Assembly: GCA_029907255.1 (NCBI GenBank)
Contig: JARYMF010000002.1
Location: 1-64,000 of the forward strand
Direction: 5' to 3'
Source: Armatimonadota bacterium
Lineage (GTDB): Bacteria > Armatimonadota > UBA5829 > DTJY01
Length of the DNA: 64,000 nt
The position numbers and the translations under genes are program-made. The number at the start of each line of letters is the position of its first letter. Within the stretch, counting starts at the first letter, position 1. Shown here in pieces: positions 45,555 to 55,317 of the stretch. The notes under the pieces are model-generated. The model ran no database searches. It was not told the origin of the DNA and worked only from the letters and a program-made list of their open reading frames with translations.

Positions 45555-47375
45555 ATGCCCAGAAGGCTAATCGTCTGCGTTATAACCTTATTTGCTCTTT
45601 TATCTACGGCTGTAGCCTTTGCACAGGATAACTCACCACCGCCGCTCCCTCCGCTTCCTCCTGGACAAGGCGTTGGGGCTGATGAGGCACTTCCGCCCAT
45701 GCCACCGCCGCCTCCTCCTCCGCCCATACCCAAGCAGAAGCCGCCTGCCGATGAAGCAAAAGAGATTTTGCCAAACCCGCCAGCCGAAAATGGCAATAAT
45801 GGTTTGCCTGGTTCAACCGATGTGCAAACAGAAGATCTTGTGCCATCTTTTCCAAGCTCTGGTGCAAAGTGGCCAATGTTCAAGGGTAATGCGGCGCATA
45901 CAGGATATACCGAAGAGCAGCTTGCATTCCCGCTCAAGCTCGCCTGGCGCCATGTAACGGAGAGGTTTCTTGAAAATCCGTCTTCGCCTGCAATTGCCGA
46001 TGGCGTTGCTTATTTCTGCTCGAATGGAAGAATATACGCTGTAAATGTGGAAACCGGTTCGCTCAAATGGAGATATCCCGAGGAGAGCCTAACCGCCAGC
46101 ATAAAGACATCTCCGCTGATAGGTGATGATTTAGTCTACTTCGCCGCCGGGGATGGAAATCTTTATGCCATTGACAAAGAAACTGGTACTCTCAAGTGGA
46201 CGTTCCGCACAAAGGGAGGCATTGTTTCATCTCCCGTTCTTGTTGATGGTGTTATCTACATTGGGGCAACTGACAATAACCTTTATGCTTTGGATGCGGC
46301 TACCGGCGCACTGAAATGGCCGGGCGGTTTTCGTACGGGCGACGATGTTCTATGCTCGCCAGCAGTGGCGGAAGGGTTAGTTTATTTTGTCTCGAATGAC
46401 ATGGTACTATACGCCGCCTATACTGCTAGCGGCAAGCTCAAATGGTCGGTTAGGATAGGCAATGCAACCAGAAATTCAACGCCTGTCGTAGCCGAAAACA
46501 CTGTATATGTTGGCGGCGGTGTAATCCTCCATGCTTTCCAGGCGCAAAGTGGACGCTTGAGATGGGCGGTCAACCTCCCCGCAGACATTACGACAGTTCC
46601 TGCGTTTGCAAATGGAACCATTTATGTGGGCTGTAGGGACGGCAAAGTCTACGCGCTCACCTCGGCTGGCAAATTGAAATGGAGTGCTCCTCCCGACCTA
46701 GGTGCTCCTATTTATGGTTCTCCTATCGTAGCTGGAAACACCGTGATAGTTGGCGGGAGGAAGGGCGTTTTGGCGGCGATTGATGGAACCACAGGCGAAA
46801 TCAAGTGGAAATATATTTTGGGACCAACCATTTCGGAAACCGGCTCACTTATACAGGTGAATATAGCCGCGGCGCCTGCCGTTTGCGATGGAACACTTTA
46901 TGTTGTTGGGGATGATGGGTCTCTCAACGCATTCCGCGCTGACGCCCCTGACACCACGCCGCCGGTGGTCGAAGCCGTGAAACCTTCGCGAGACAGCGTT
47001 CTGCCCGGAATGCCGCCCGTGGAGTTTGCCGCTCTCGTTACAGACCCTGGTAGCGGGATAAACCCAAAAAGCATTTCGATGCTGCTTGATGGAGAGGCTG
47101 TTGATTATAAGTTCGCGGCAGAGCGAGGCATAATTTGGTATAAAACAGTTAGACAGCAGCCAATCACTCCTCTTAAAGATGGCCGCCATATTGTTACGCT
47201 TTCGCTTGAAGATTGGAGTGGAAACAAGACTACCGAGCAGTGGAGCTTCTTTGTAGACAACAGACTGCGTTTGGCTCCCAAGCCAAAGCCAAGTGGCACG
47301 GAGACTAGCGGAACGGGCGAAGGCCCGCCGCCGGGGGCCGCTCCCGGGGAAGGCCCGCCCCCAGGATACCGCTAG
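45555..47375 (+). CDS. Secreted PQQ-type beta-propeller protein with Pro-rich linker
   Basis: I chose ATG 45555, which has GGAGG at 6-nt spacing; the ATG at 45549 overlaps that site. This gives 606 residues. Signal peptide RRLIVCVITLFALLSTAVAFA, then a Pro-rich linker (about 25-75, including PPPPPPPP). Residues about 100-455 are eight-bladed-propeller-type repeats (GSLKWRYP, YAIDKETGTLKWTFRT, YALDAATGALKWP), as in BamB and PQQ dehydrogenases, but I see no dehydrogenase active site. Residues about 460-570 form an Ig-like domain, and the tail is Pro/Gly-rich. Probably an extracytoplasmic binding or scaffold protein. Monocistronic with its own promoter and terminator. Confidence 0.85.
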   Translation: MPRRLIVCVITLFALLSTAVAFAQDNSPPPLPPLPPGQGVGADEALPPMPPPPPPPPIPKQKPPADEAKEILPNPPAENGNNGLPGSTDVQTEDLVPSFPSSGAKWPMFKGNAAHTGYTEEQLAFPLKLAWRHVTERFLENPSSPAIADGVAYFCSNGRIYAVNVETGSLKWRYPEESLTASIKTSPLIGDDLVYFAAGDGNLYAIDKETGTLKWTFRTKGGIVSSPVLVDGVIYIGATDNNLYALDAATGALKWPGGFRTGDDVLCSPAVAEGLVYFVSNDMVLYAAYTASGKLKWSVRIGNATRNSTPVVAENTVYVGGGVILHAFQAQSGRLRWAVNLPADITTVPAFANGTIYVGCRDGKVYALTSAGKLKWSAPPDLGAPIYGSPIVAGNTVIVGGRKGVLAAIDGTTGEIKWKYILGPTISETGSLIQVNIAAAPAVCDGTLYVVGDDGSLNAFRADAPDTTPPVVEAVKPSRDSVLPGMPPVEFAALVTDPGSGINPKSISMLLDGEAVDYKFAAERGIIWYKTVRQQPITPLKDGRHIVTLSLEDWSGNKTTEQWSFFVDNRLRLAPKPKPSGTETSGTGEGPPPGAAPGEGPPPGYR

Positions 47376-47398
47376 ATTTTACTGCTCAGGGATTTCGA

Positions 47399-47436
47399 GC
47401 GGGCAGTGCGCAAAAAGCACTGCCCGATTTTATTTG
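47399..47436 (+). terminator. Rho-independent terminator after the propeller gene
   Basis: CGGGCAGTGC, loop GCAAAAA, GCACTGCCCG followed by ATTTTATTT. Perfect 10-bp stem. The remaining 200 bp to the next gene show no further gene. Confidence 0.85.
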
Positions 47437-47641
47437 CATCCAAACATTGGCAATCAGAAGGCGCCCACCCCGCTTGGCAGGGATTGGCAATGCATGCAAT
47501 AATGGATAGCGAGAAAGTGCCAAGGTTAGCAAATGAATATAACCTTGAATTCATGATGACGTGCCGCCTGGGAAGATATGCTCAAGCATATTCTAGGAGG
47601 CTATCCTATAATCGCTTAGCAAAGTATTGTGAGGTAGTACA

Positions 47642-48529
47642 GTGAGTGCAACATCGCCATTTGTGAATCCTTTCGAAAGCAACGGAAATTGGTATAAAGC
47701 CAACTTGCACACCCACACAACCACGTCGGATGGTGGATTTAGCGTGCAGGAGCGCATCCAACAGTACTACGAGAAAGGGTATTCCATCCTTGCAATCACC
47801 GACCATGACCGAACGAACGACGTCTCAGCTCTTTCGACGGATGATTTTCTCGTTATCTCCGGAACGGAGACACATCCGAATTGTCCGGGTGCTGACCCGT
47901 ATCACTTTGTTTTCTTAAACGTTCCGTACGGTTTTGATTGCTCAAGTGAACCTAATCCAAATGCTCGGATAAAAATGGCGCGCGAGGCGGGCGGAGAGGC
48001 GATTATCTGCCATCCATATTGGTGCGGCCACAATATAAACCACCTAATGAAAATTAACGGGGCAATCGCCTTGGAAGTCTATAACGCTACATGCACAAAA
48101 ATCGGCAAAGGGTTGAGCTCTGTTCAGTGGGATGACTTGCTCGACGCCGGGATTATCCTTCCTGCAGTAGCTGTTGACGATGCACACCGAGGCAGGGACA
48201 TCTTTATGGGCTGGACGTGGTTCAAGGCTGAGAATCTTACTGCCGAGGATGTTATGGAAGCACTTCGCACGGGATGCTTCTATTCCTCATGCGGTCCTGT
48301 CATAGAAGATGCTCGGGTTTGCGATGGGAAGGTGATTGTAAAGTGCTCGCCAGCCTCCGAGGTGCACTTCATTGCCCAGAGGTCACACGGCTTTAGCATC
48401 TACAGCGACGGCGAGGGACCAATCACCAGCGCGGAAATTCCTTTGCGTGACAGCTGGCGGTATCTTCGCATAGAAATCGTTGATTTACAGGGAAATCGCG
48501 CATGGACCAATCCACTTGTTGTTAGGTAG
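47642..48529 (+). CDS. PHP-domain phosphoesterase-like protein
   Basis: Protein of 295 residues with PHP metal motifs: YKANLHTHTTTSDGG (about 19-33), ILAITDHDRTND, ISGTETHPNC and ICHPYWCGHN. The family includes polymerase- and histidinol-phosphatase-type hydrolases; many stand-alone members in glycan-degrading bacteria have unknown phosphoester substrates. GTG start with GAGGT 7 nt upstream. No signal peptide. Confidence 0.85.
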   Translation: MSATSPFVNPFESNGNWYKANLHTHTTTSDGGFSVQERIQQYYEKGYSILAITDHDRTNDVSALSTDDFLVISGTETHPNCPGADPYHFVFLNVPYGFDCSSEPNPNARIKMAREAGGEAIICHPYWCGHNINHLMKINGAIALEVYNATCTKIGKGLSSVQWDDLLDAGIILPAVAVDDAHRGRDIFMGWTWFKAENLTAEDVMEALRTGCFYSSCGPVIEDARVCDGKVIVKCSPASEVHFIAQRSHGFSIYSDGEGPITSAEIPLRDSWRYLRIEIVDLQGNRAWTNPLVVR

Positions 48530-48792
48530 TAAACTTGGAGGAGCCATGGCGATTTATCATTTTGCTTGCCGTCGGCTTTCGCCGAGATTGTCAACCCACA
48601 ACGCTTCGCCTGCGATAGAATTGTAATTCCGTTTTCCAGCACCAAACGCCGCTTCTTTGGAAACGTCGCGTCCGTAGGTGGCAAACTTCTTTCCCGCCTG
48701 TTCCAGCGATTTTCCAACAAGTTCGCCAGGGATGCAGATGCGTTTGTTGCAAAAGTCATCCGACGCACCTGAGTCTGCGAAGCGCCGAAGCA
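48530..48792. other. Convergent intergenic region with ambiguous short frames
   Basis: About 260 bp between the PHP gene and the oppositely oriented GH4 gene. A minus-strand frame (48557-48793, about 78 residues, with ICIPGELVGKSLEQAGKKFA) has coding-like codon use but no ribosome site. A plus-strand frame of 26 codons starts at 48546 behind a good GGAGGAGCC-ATG and begins MAIYHFACRRLSPR. Neither is recognisable or well enough supported to be called a gene. Confidence 0.3.
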
Positions 48793-48799
48793 TCACACA

Positions 48800-50110
48800 T
48801 TAATGTTCGAGCCCCCAAAGCTCCTGCGGAAGATACTCCTTTTGAGCGGCTAAAAGCTCATCAGCTAGTTTCTCAGCCATCTCAAGCGATTTGACCGAGC
48901 CATCAAGGACAAGCGCTTGGACGAACTTTGTTCTGCTTCCTTCGAGGGCGGCTTCGACGATTGTTTCTACCCACATCAGCCTAGTAGCAAGAGTTCCAGC
49001 CAATGCAGAGGGGAGCGGCTTCTGGGGAATTGGTTTTAAGCCTGATGCGTCTGCTACCGCGGGCGACTCTATAACTGATTCCGGTGGCAGGTTTGGCACT
49101 TGTCCTCTGTTAGGCAGATTAGCGGAATAAACTCGCCCTGCATTTGTTAGGATGCTGTCAATGATTTCGATTACCTGCTCATGCTCGCCACCTATTTTCA
49201 GGAAGTATTCTTCCCTAAGAGGCTTTGACGACAGCGCATCCTCCCTCATCTCTTCAAATATCCTGTCGCCCCAGGCGATTGTCTCCTCGAAGCTGAATGC
49301 ATCTACCCCCAGTTTCTTGCCATAGTAGCTTCCGTCCGCGAAAAACTGGGTGAAAAACTCGCACACATGCCTATCTAACACGGCTGGGAATGCGCCAAAC
49401 AACCTAAGTAAATGCCAGCTGAATGGGTCGCCATCTTCAATTTTTCTAGCGGCTGCTATTTCCTGAAGCCTCGGCATCGCGTCCTTTCCGTCAACCTGGA
49501 CTTCGGTGAACCAAGTCAAATGGTTCATTCCCACTGCTGTGTAGCTCAAGCGCGAGATTTGGACGCCGAGGACGTTTGCTAAATAATGTGCCACTCCATT
49601 CACGCCGTGGCACAGCCCAACAACTTCAGCGTTGGTTGCCTTTTTCACACCTCGACATACCGGCGCCATCGGGTTGCCATAGTTAAAGAATAGAGCGTTT
49701 GGCGCAAGGTCGAGCACGTCTTTTGCGATTTCAACCATCGCTGGAATCATTCGCAGGGCACGCGAACTTCCGCCAGGCATAACGCTGTCGCCCACCGGCT
49801 GGTAAATTCCATACTTTCTAGGAATGAAAACGTCCTTTTCCCATGCCCGCCGCCCGCCAACGCCTATAGTGCAGATAACGGCAGTTGCACCAGGTAACAC
49901 ATCGCGTCGGTCGGTCGAAGCGCTGAGTTTGATTGGCGCTCTTCGAGCTTCAATCATTTTGCGAGCTAAACCCTCAGCCACTGCCAGGGCTTCGGGATTG
50001 ATATCAACAAGCCCCAGCTGGATTTCATTCCCTCGATTGATTAGGTCTGCGATGAGTCCTCTTGTAAACATGGCGCTGCCAGCACCAATGAGAACAATCT
50101 TTTCTCCCAC
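48800..50110 (-). CDS. Glycoside hydrolase family 4 (alpha-galactosidase/alpha-glucosidase type)
   Basis: Protein of 436 residues. NAD-binding motif [20 protein letters not shown] at the N-terminus, then [35 protein letters not shown] and the metal/catalytic region [13 protein letters not shown], all typical of GH4 (NAD+ and Mn2+ dependent glycosidases, cytoplasmic). The sugar (glucoside, galactoside or galacturonide) cannot be told from sequence by eye. It has its own promoter and is divergent from the plus-strand sulfatase cluster. GGGAGA precedes the ATG. Confidence 0.9.
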   Translation of the reverse strand: MGEKIVLIGAGSAMFTRGLIADLINRGNEIQLGLVDINPEALAVAEGLARKMIEARRAPIKLSASTDRRDVLPGATAVICTIGVGGRRAWEKDVFIPRKYGIYQPVGDSVMPGGSSRALRMIPAMVEIAKDVLDLAPNALFFNYGNPMAPVCRGVKKATNAEVVGLCHGVNGVAHYLANVLGVQISRLSYTAVGMNHLTWFTEVQVDGKDAMPRLQEIAAARKIEDGDPFSWHLLRLFGAFPAVLDRHVCEFFTQFFADGSYYGKKLGVDAFSFEETIAWGDRIFEEMREDALSSKPLREEYFLKIGGEHEQVIEIIDSILTNAGRVYSANLPNRGQVPNLPPESVIESPAVADASGLKPIPQKPLPSALAGTLATRLMWVETIVEAALEGSRTKFVQALVLDGSVKSLEMAEKLADELLAAQKEYLPQELWGLEH

Positions 50111-50142
50111 TTCTAATATCCTCGCGTTTTCGGTTTTTAAGC

Positions 50143-50172
50143 ATTCTAGTCAAGCGTTGTCTGCTGGGTCAA
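50143..50172 (-). promoter_or_regulatory. Promoter of the GH4 gene
   Basis: On the minus strand TTGACC (50172-50167), 18-bp spacer, TAGAAT (50148-50143), 32 bp before the ATG. Confidence 0.55.
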
Positions 50173-50258
50173 GTGAAAGTTATTTGCAATTTATGAGCAT
50201 GTTAAAAGGATAACGCTTTTTCACCGATGAATTGTTCATTAAAGGAGCGCTATGGCAT

Positions 50259-51266
50259 ATGGAGAAAAAAATGCGCATTTGCGGCATGATTTTCCTGCTG
50301 ACGGCGGCAGCCATTCTGGCGAATACAAATATCTCGGAGGGCGGAAAGGTGAAGATTGACAAGATTGCATACTTCAATCAACCAAATTGCTATCGGCTTT
50401 CCAATGGCACGGTAGAGGTCATCGCCACTAGCGACATCGGCCCTCGGGTCATTGCTTATCGGTTCATTGGCGGCGAAAATATCCTGGCTGAGCTTGGAAA
50501 AGGGGCGGTCGTGAAAACTGACCTCGGCGATTGGCATCCTTGGGGTGGCCATCGGCTGTGGCATGCACCAGAATCAATACCAAGAAGCTATGTTCCCGAC
50601 AATGCGCCGATTAAGGTAGAAGAGGTTGGTTCAAATGCTATCCGGCTGATTCAGCCTGTTGAAGCACCCACCGGCATCCGTAAAGAGATTTTGCTAAAGC
50701 TAGCAGATGAGGGAACTAAGGTTACATTGATTCATAAACTTACAAACGAAGGTATCTGGCCCGTCGAATTAGCTCCATGGGCACTGACTATTGTGGCGGG
50801 CGGGGGGACAACAATTATTCCGCAAGAGCCGTTTATTCCCCATGAAAAGGAACTTCTCCCAGCTCGCCCTATGGTGCTTTGGCATTATACCGACTTGAGC
50901 GATTCCAGGTGGAAGTTCCTAAAGAAATACATCTGCCTGCGGACCGACGAGAACCTGCGATACCCGCAGAAGATTGGCGTATTGAACAAGCAAGGCTGGG
51001 CTGCGTACCTCCGCAAGGACCTGCTTTTCGTTAAAAAGTTTCCTTTCGTGGAAGGCGCAGCATACCCCGACATGGGTTGCAACTGCGAGACTTACACCGA
51101 CGGCGCGTTCATGGAAGTCGAGACATTAGGTCCTATGGTCAAACTTAACCCTGGAGCGAGCACGGAGCATATAGAGGAATGGTTCCTTTTCGACGGCATT
51201 AAAGCAGAGTTCACAGACGCTTCGCTTGATGAGGTTCTCAAGCCAATAGTTGAAAAATGCAAATAA
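50259..51266 (+). CDS. Secreted DUF4380-like protein
   Basis: Protein of 335 residues from ATG 50259 (GGAG 11 nt upstream); ATG 50271 with GGAG at 6 nt is equally possible. The signal peptide is ICGMIFLLTAAAILA. The body resembles DUF4380/galactose-mutarotase-like beta-sandwich proteins: YRLSNGTVEVIATSDIGPRV, WHPWGGHRLWHAPES, LTNEGIWPVELAPWALT and NCETYTDGAFMEVETLGP. It probably binds or epimerises carbohydrate; the activity of DUF4380 is not known to me. First gene of the long plus-strand cluster. Confidence 0.75.
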   Translation: MEKKMRICGMIFLLTAAAILANTNISEGGKVKIDKIAYFNQPNCYRLSNGTVEVIATSDIGPRVIAYRFIGGENILAELGKGAVVKTDLGDWHPWGGHRLWHAPESIPRSYVPDNAPIKVEEVGSNAIRLIQPVEAPTGIRKEILLKLADEGTKVTLIHKLTNEGIWPVELAPWALTIVAGGGTTIIPQEPFIPHEKELLPARPMVLWHYTDLSDSRWKFLKKYICLRTDENLRYPQKIGVLNKQGWAAYLRKDLLFVKKFPFVEGAAYPDMGCNCETYTDGAFMEVETLGPMVKLNPGASTEHIEEWFLFDGIKAEFTDASLDEVLKPIVEKCK

Positions 51267-51311
51267 AGCGCATCAAGCGTTGTGTTTTCTATTAGATGGT
51301 AGGAAATGCCC

Positions 51312-52139
51312 ATGAAATATTATCTTTTTGCAAAATTCTTCCAGCATCTTTCCATAGATGAGTTAATGGCTCACTGCGCAGAGGCTGGCGTTGATGGCCC
51401 GACTGCCGTAATTCGTGAGGGGTATTGGCTCGAGCCTGAGTCGTACGCAGAGACTCTTCCAGGATACGTGCAGGCGGCTGAGAAAGCTGGATTAGAGGTG
51501 AAGTTTGCGGATACTAGCTTCCCGATGGGCGAGTTGGCGAGGGATAATACACCTCTGAAGGTTCTTGCAGATAATGGTATCGAGGCTGTCAGGCTGGGTT
51601 ATATTGCAAAGAACGATGCGGGACACATGCGCGACTTGGCTAACCTTGCCCGCCACCTTGCCGAGGGAGTTGCCCGTGCCGCAGAGGATGCTGGCATAAA
51701 GGCTGTTATCCAGCTTCACGGCAACTGCTATCCCCACAATGCCACTGCCGCTTGGCCCATGGTTAAAGGGCTTGATCCCAAGTATATTGGCGTAATGATT
51801 GACCCCGGCAACAACCTACACCAAGAAGGTTTTGAGCGTTGGGACTATCAAATTCAACTGCTAGGGGAGTATATCGCCGCTGTGGGTGCCAAGGATGCAG
51901 TGAAGGTACGCTCAGGGCAACTTGATTCTCCGACCAAAGGATGGGTTAGCGAGTTTGTGCCGGCATTCGAAGGCCAAGCGAATTGGGAGCAGATTTGTGC
52001 CGAGCTCCACAACATCGGCTTTTCGGGCCCCATGATATTGATGCCATTCTACGATACTGACAATTTTCCACTCATGTACAAGAAATTCAAGCAGGAGGTC
52101 GAGTATCTTAGGAGTATCGAAAAAGCAGTCACAAAGTAA
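51312..52139 (+). CDS. Xylose-isomerase-like TIM-barrel (sugar phosphate isomerase/epimerase)
   Basis: Protein of 275 residues; start at ATG 51312 gives better spacing from TAGGAA than the ATG at 51306. Fits the AP-endonuclease-2/sugar isomerase family: LSIDELMAHCAEAGVDGPT, VQLHGNCYPHNA-like barrel segment (VIQLHGNCYPHN), YIGVMIDPGNNLHQEG and IAAVGAKDAVKVRSG. Such proteins isomerise or epimerise keto sugars or inositols in the cytoplasm. Located between the DUF4380 and sulfatase genes, so a role in the same sugar pathway is likely. Confidence 0.8.
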   Translation: MKYYLFAKFFQHLSIDELMAHCAEAGVDGPTAVIREGYWLEPESYAETLPGYVQAAEKAGLEVKFADTSFPMGELARDNTPLKVLADNGIEAVRLGYIAKNDAGHMRDLANLARHLAEGVARAAEDAGIKAVIQLHGNCYPHNATAAWPMVKGLDPKYIGVMIDPGNNLHQEGFERWDYQIQLLGEYIAAVGAKDAVKVRSGQLDSPTKGWVSEFVPAFEGQANWEQICAELHNIGFSGPMILMPFYDTDNFPLMYKKFKQEVEYLRSIEKAVTK

Positions 52140-52219
52140 TTAAATGCGTTGAGGATATTTCTCAGTGCTGGCCGCCTCGAATATTATGGCCAGCAGTATG
52201 AATGGCGGAGAGACAAGCC

Positions 52220-53758
52220 ATGGAGCAAAACAATGCGATGACAAGGAGGAATTTTATCAAGGCGGCAGGCGTCCTAGCCGCCAGACTAGCGCTTGGAAGT
52301 TCTGAAGCACACTCGGAGGAAGTCATGGAGAGAAAGAGACCAAACATACTTTGGATTTGCACCGACCAACAGCGATATGACACAATTGCCGCCCTCGGGA
52401 ATCCTTATATACGCACACCAAATTTGGACAAATTGGTTTCAGAAGGCGTCGCCTTCACGCATGCCTTTGCCCAAAATCCTGTCTGCACCCCCAGCAGGGC
52501 TTCTTTTCTTACTGGGCGCTATCCTCGTACTACTGGCGCTAGGCAGAATGGCCAGGCAATTCCGCCGCATGAGGTGCTTGTCACCAAAATGCTAGCCGAT
52601 GCAGGCTATGACTGCGGCTTATCGGGCAAGTTGCACCTTGCTCCTTGCCATAAGCAAGTTGAAAAGCGGATTGACGATGGCTATAGGGTATTCAATTGGA
52701 GCCACGACCCTCACCCTCACTGGGGAAAGGACAACCAGTACACGGCTTGGCTTGAGTCCAAGGGCTATAAATGGAATGACATTTATCGTCCTCCAAAAGG
52801 CAAGCACGCCTTTGCAGGTGTGCCAGCTGAATTGCACCAGACCAAGTGGTGTACTGATAGGGCGATTGATTTTATCACCGAAAAGCGTCAGGGTCCTTGG
52901 CTGATGAGTGTAAATATCTTTGCCCCTCACCACCCATTCGACCCACCAAAAGAGTATCTTGACCGCTATGACCCCGACAAGCTTCCAGACCCAGCATATA
53001 AGCCTGGAGAACTCCACAACAAGCCAATATTTCAGCAGGTAGACCACGACGGCGCATATGGCGGAATGCTGCTGGGGTTCAGCAAGATGACTCGCAGAGA
53101 GCGGAGAGAGGTAACTGCCGCATATTACGCAATGATTGAGCAGATAGACGACAACGTAGGCCGCTTGTTGAAAGTGCTGGAGGAAACTGGCCAAAGAGAA
53201 AATACGATAGTTATCTTCATGAGCGACCACGGCGAGCTTTTAGGCGACCATGGTATGTACCTCAAAGGACCCCATATGTACGATTGCTCGCTGAGGGTGC
53301 CGCTTATTATTTCTTGGCCAGGACACTTCGTAGCTGGGCTCAAGAGTGATGCGCTGGTCGAACTTGTTGATATCGTGCCTACGCTACTTGACGCCGTTGG
53401 GATGGAGATTCCAGTTCGCGTTCAAGGCAAATCGCTCTACGGCATCTGTACCGGAAATGCAGACCCACATAATCACAAAGATTATATCTACGCAGAGTAT
53501 TACATTGGTCAGCCTTTCCATGACAACTTGAAGGAAAAGCCCCTGCTGACAACTGTGCGAACTCGCAAGCATAAGCTGACTTCTTATGCGGGCTTGGAAA
53601 TAGGCGAGTTGTATGACCTGGAAGCCGACCCTGGCGAACATGATAATCTATGGGATAGCCCTGAGCACACCTCTCTCAAGATGGAAATGCTTAAACTTTG
53701 TTTCGACGCTAGTGTGCTTACTCAAGATCCAATTCCTGTGCGCACGGCACCTTGGTAA
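52220..53758 (+). CDS. Tat-exported sulfatase (1)
   Basis: Type I sulfatase of 512 residues; ATG 52220 has GGAG about 9 nt upstream. The N-terminus TRRNFIKAAGVLAARLALG is a twin-arginine signal. NILWICTDQQRYDTIAALGN carries metal-binding Asp residues; the maturation motif CTPSR starts at C89, the cysteine that is converted to formylglycine; VIFMSDHGELLGDHGMYLKG gives the second metal site. Removes sulfate from a glycan. First of four sulfatase genes in a row. Confidence 0.92.
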   Translation: MEQNNAMTRRNFIKAAGVLAARLALGSSEAHSEEVMERKRPNILWICTDQQRYDTIAALGNPYIRTPNLDKLVSEGVAFTHAFAQNPVCTPSRASFLTGRYPRTTGARQNGQAIPPHEVLVTKMLADAGYDCGLSGKLHLAPCHKQVEKRIDDGYRVFNWSHDPHPHWGKDNQYTAWLESKGYKWNDIYRPPKGKHAFAGVPAELHQTKWCTDRAIDFITEKRQGPWLMSVNIFAPHHPFDPPKEYLDRYDPDKLPDPAYKPGELHNKPIFQQVDHDGAYGGMLLGFSKMTRRERREVTAAYYAMIEQIDDNVGRLLKVLEETGQRENTIVIFMSDHGELLGDHGMYLKGPHMYDCSLRVPLIISWPGHFVAGLKSDALVELVDIVPTLLDAVGMEIPVRVQGKSLYGICTGNADPHNHKDYIYAEYYIGQPFHDNLKEKPLLTTVRTRKHKLTSYAGLEIGELYDLEADPGEHDNLWDSPEHTSLKMEMLKLCFDASVLTQDPIPVRTAPW

Positions 53759-53799
53759 GTTATTTATTTAAAGCCTTCAAATGGCAGGGAGGGAGAAAA

Positions 53800-55290
53800 A
53801 TGAACAGTAAGCGAGCCATCACCCGGCGGGATTTTTTCAAAGCGGCGGGAGTGGCCTCGGTGGGTTTGGCATTCAATACCTTTGGCGTGATTTCTTCTGC
53901 AAAGGCGTCCGACGAACGCCCGAATATCCTATTCATGATTGCAGACGACTGGTCATTCCCGCACGCCAGCATTCTTGGCGATAGGGTAGTGAAGACCCCT
54001 ACCTTCGATAGAGTTGCGAGAGAGGGCGTACTATTCACAAATTCATTTTGTGCCGCCCCAACATGTACGCCGTCGAGGGGAGCTATATTGACTGGCCAGG
54101 CGATCCACTGCTTGGATGAAGGTGCAAACCTCTACGGCGTTTTGCCCGCCAGGTTCAAAACATTCCCTGATATCCTAGAGGAAAACGGTTACTTTATTGG
54201 ACTGAGCGGCAAAGGATGGGGACCAGGGAAGCTTGAAGGCACAGGAAGAACGCGCAACCCAGCAGGTCCGCAGTTCAAAAACTTCAAGGAGTTTTTAGAG
54301 CAAGCCCCGAAAAATAAGCCATTTTGCTTTTGGTTTGGCAGCCATTTTCCACATAGAGATTATGAATTAGGCTGTGGTGTTAATTCCGGTATGCGCCTAG
54401 AGGATGTGGAAGTTCCGCCTTTCCTGCCTGATACCCCAGAAGTGAGAAGCGATATTCTAGATTACTATTGGAACGTTGAGCAATTTGACAAGCAATGTGC
54501 CGCTGTGCTCGAAAATCTTGAATTATCCGGCCGCGCCGAAAATACCATAGTAGTCATCACAAGCGACAACGGTATGCCATTCCCAAGGGCGAAGGCAAAC
54601 CTTTATGAGGCAGGTGCGCATATGCCTCTCGCAATCCGCTGGCCAGCAAGAGTGAAGGGCGGCAGAAAGGTGGATGAGGTCGTAAGTCATACGGACTTCG
54701 CACCGACGTTCTTAGAGGCGGCTGGCATGAAGCCGCTTCCAGACATGACTGGACGCAGCCTGATTGATTTGTTGACCGAAGATAAACCAGCACGGCGCGA
54801 TGCCGTTTTTGTAGAAAAGGAGCGTCATACAAACTGTCGTGAAGGCAACTTGGGATATCCTTGCAGAGCAATACGCACTAAAGACTTCCTTTATATTCGC
54901 AACTTCCACCCGGAGCGGTGGCCCGCAGGCGACCCAAAAATGTGGGTGGCAGTTGGCGATTTTGGTGATATAGACACAAGCCCATCTAAAAAGCTCATCT
55001 TGAGCCGGCGGGATGACCCCAAAATTAAGCCATACTTCGAGCTTGCAACCGCAAAGCGGCCAGCCGAGGAACTCTATGACCTAAAGCGTGACCCATGGAC
55101 CGTTCACAACGTGGCAGACGACCCTGAATATGCCGGCATCAAGGAGAAATTAGCGCGGAGACTGCAAACCTGGATGACAAAAACAAGGGACCCACGTGCG
55201 ACTAATCCAAACGATGACCGCTGGGATAGCTATCCTTATTTCGGCAGACAGGGAGAGTGGGTTTACCCCAAGCCTAAACAAAACAAGTGA
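53800..55290 (+). CDS. Tat-exported sulfatase (2)
   Basis: Type I sulfatase of 496 residues. Start at ATG 53800 (GGGAGG upstream); a longer frame overlaps the preceding gene. Twin-arginine signal TRRDFFKAAGVASVGLAFN, metal motif NILFMIADDWSFPHASILGD, maturation motif CTPSR with C89, and VVITSDNGMPFPRAKANLYE. N-sulfoglucosamine-sulfohydrolase (heparan sulfamidase)-like sequence layout (DNGMPFPRAK, LYEAGAHMPL), so an N- or O-sulfo-hexosamine is possible. Confidence 0.92.
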   Translation: MNSKRAITRRDFFKAAGVASVGLAFNTFGVISSAKASDERPNILFMIADDWSFPHASILGDRVVKTPTFDRVAREGVLFTNSFCAAPTCTPSRGAILTGQAIHCLDEGANLYGVLPARFKTFPDILEENGYFIGLSGKGWGPGKLEGTGRTRNPAGPQFKNFKEFLEQAPKNKPFCFWFGSHFPHRDYELGCGVNSGMRLEDVEVPPFLPDTPEVRSDILDYYWNVEQFDKQCAAVLENLELSGRAENTIVVITSDNGMPFPRAKANLYEAGAHMPLAIRWPARVKGGRKVDEVVSHTDFAPTFLEAAGMKPLPDMTGRSLIDLLTEDKPARRDAVFVEKERHTNCREGNLGYPCRAIRTKDFLYIRNFHPERWPAGDPKMWVAVGDFGDIDTSPSKKLILSRRDDPKIKPYFELATAKRPAEELYDLKRDPWTVHNVADDPEYAGIKEKLARRLQTWMTKTRDPRATNPNDDRWDSYPYFGRQGEWVYPKPKQNK

Positions 55291-55317
55291 TAACCAAAAG
55301 AAAGGGAGTCGAGCGAT

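Noticed and set aside
48546-48626. Short frame starting MAIYHF with a good ribosome site, like the start of MobA/MobL relaxases
   Set aside because: The frame ends after 26 codons and nothing downstream matches a relaxase in any frame.
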